From Alphaproteobacteria bacterium (GTDB lineage Bacteria; Pseudomonadota; Alphaproteobacteria; Rhodobacterales; Rhodobacteraceae): DNA of 5,038 nucleotides. Positions within the stretch are counted from its first letter, which is position 1, and each line of letters starts with the position of its first letter. Location: contig JAURMY010000336.1 of the NCBI GenBank assembly GCA_030830465.1, positions 1-5,038 on the forward strand, given 5' to 3'. The position numbers and the translations under genes were made by a program. The notes below the pieces were generated by a model. It was given only the letters and a program-made list of their open reading frames with translations, had not been told where the DNA came from and ran no database searches. Below are positions 4,208 through 5,038 of the stretch, one piece after another.

Positions 4208-5038
4208 TTACGCGGACCAGCGTTCAGCCAACCAGTCGCGCAGGCGCAGGAACCGGTATTGCGCCTCAACCGCATAGGGACCGGCCGGTCCCATATTCCA
4301 GGCCTTGGGAATGGGCGCAAAATGCCGCAACCGGTCGGACTTTCCGCACAGATGCTCGGCCAGAACAATCGCGGCAATCGGGGCGGTGTTCATGCCGTGC
4401 CCGCCAAACCCGGTCAGCGCGTAAAGGCCCGGTGCCAGCGGGCCGACCAGAGGCATCAAATGCGGCGCATAGGCCATGTTGCCGCCCCAGCCATAGTCAA
4501 GCCGGGGCCGAAACCCCGGAAAAATAGCCGCCATATCCGTTTGGGTTGCGGTCAGAATGCGGTCCCGGTCCAATGTGCCAAAAGCGGTGATGCCGTGGCC
4601 CCACAACAGCCGCTGATCCGGCAGTTTCCGGTAATAATTTCCGGCACGACGGGTGTCCCCCACGGCCATTTCCGTCTGGATCGGGCCGGTTTCACCCAGC
4701 GGTTCGGTCACGCCGATATAGGTGCGGATGCGCAGCAACAACCGGGCCAACGGGCCGGTTTCCGGCCCGCCATAGCCGCCTGTCGCCAGAACCACGCGGT
4801 TTGCCTGAACTGTTCCACCATTTGACAGCATCAGTCGCATGCGCCCGTTGATCTGGTCGATCCGTTGCAAGGCGCTGTCTTCAAAGATCCGCCCCCCCGA
4901 GGCACAGGTTTCCCTGGCAAGGCATCGCATGAAATTCAGCGGATGGAACTGAAACGCCTCGGTATCGGGCATGCCGTAGCGATACCGCGGACTGTCGGTC
5001 AACCTGCGGGTATCCATGGCGCCAAGGGCCCCCGCCGC
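4208..5038 (-). CDS. FAD-dependent amine oxidoreductase, PuuB/OrdL-like (partial)
   Basis: The C-terminal 276 residues of a DAO-superfamily flavoenzyme are visible; the frame stays open to the right edge, so the first 150 or so residues, with the FAD dinucleotide-binding GxGxxG, lie outside. Relatives such as E. coli PuuB (about 426 residues) oxidise gamma-glutamylputrescine or similar amines to an aldehyde, with ammonia and H2O2. Numbered in the visible part, supporting features are the substrate-domain start FQFHPLNFMR (29-38), GGRIFEDS (48-55), strand-glycine motif VVLATGGYGG (82-91), TEPLG (111-115), DYGWGGN (181-187) and the C-terminal FAD-contacting segment TGFGGHGMNTAP (209-220). The ATG at 5015-5017 is internal because homology continues through it. 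It is convergent with the epoxide hydrolase and so not in its operon. The family is confident; the actual amine is not known, and a glycine/sarcosine-oxidase-like substrate is possible. Confidence 0.9.
   Translation of the reverse strand, partial: AAGALGAMDTRRLTDSPRYRYGMPDTEAFQFHPLNFMRCLARETCASGGRIFEDSALQRIDQINGRMRLMLSNGGTVQANRVVLATGGYGGPETGPLARLLLRIRTYIGVTEPLGETGPIQTEMAVGDTRRAGNYYRKLPDQRLLWGHGITAFGTLDRDRILTATQTDMAAIFPGFRPRLDYGWGGNMAYAPHLMPLVGPLAPGLYALTGFGGHGMNTAPIAAIVLAEHLCGKSDRLRHFAPIPKAWNMGPAGPYAVEAQYRFLRLRDWLAERWSA

Noticed and set aside
4181..4825. A 214-codon plus-strand frame opposite the FAD oxidoreductase
   Set aside because: It is antisense to a clear flavoenzyme; its composition is typical of a shadow frame.

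Overview
The window looks like chromosomal DNA from an alphaproteobacterium, most likely a Rhodobacterales/Roseobacter-type organism. The evidence is the GC-rich composition (about 60% by eye), a short DNA gyrase inhibitor YacG gene placed just upstream of a tRNA-Phe(GAA) gene (an arrangement I associate with this order), and an alphaproteobacterial type of YacG zinc finger. The assignment is an inference from content, not a database match.

Layout, left to right. Bases 1-59 hold two overlapping perfect inverted repeats just downstream of a leftward cytochrome P450 gene (60-1265, minus). A 148-bp divergent intergenic region separates the P450 from yacG (1414-1596, plus). A small core segment follows: an A-rich hairpin after yacG, a good sigma70-type promoter (1639-1667), tRNA-Phe(GAA) with encoded CCA (1699-1773), and a hairpin with a T-run behind it. 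Next come two same-strand genes 52 bp apart, probably one transcript: a cytoplasmic arylsulfotransferase-like beta-propeller protein (1913-2965) and an epoxide hydrolase of the microsomal (EPHX1) type (3018-4166). The last gene is convergent and runs off the right edge: the C-terminal two thirds of a PuuB/OrdL-type FAD amine oxidoreductase (4208-5038, minus). Only 41 bp separate the two convergent stops, and a bipartite hairpin fills most of that gap.

Possible teamwork. The P450 (oxygenation or epoxidation), the epoxide hydrolase (epoxide to vicinal diol) and a sulfotransferase-like protein would make chemical sense as an oxidise/hydrolyse/conjugate route for a hydrophobic or aromatic compound. 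The FAD enzyme could deaminate an amine. However, the P450 is on the opposite strand and separated from the others by the yacG/tRNA core, so a shared pathway is only a hypothesis. No ferredoxin or ferredoxin reductase for the P450 is visible, and no transposase, integrase, CRISPR array or phage gene is present. I see no clear new defence or mobile system. The most unusual items are the signal-less arylsulfotransferase-like propeller, the off-consensus P450 haem loop, the mini-ORF between the sulfotransferase and hydrolase genes, and the two structured intergenic elements at 2-51 and 4168-4198.
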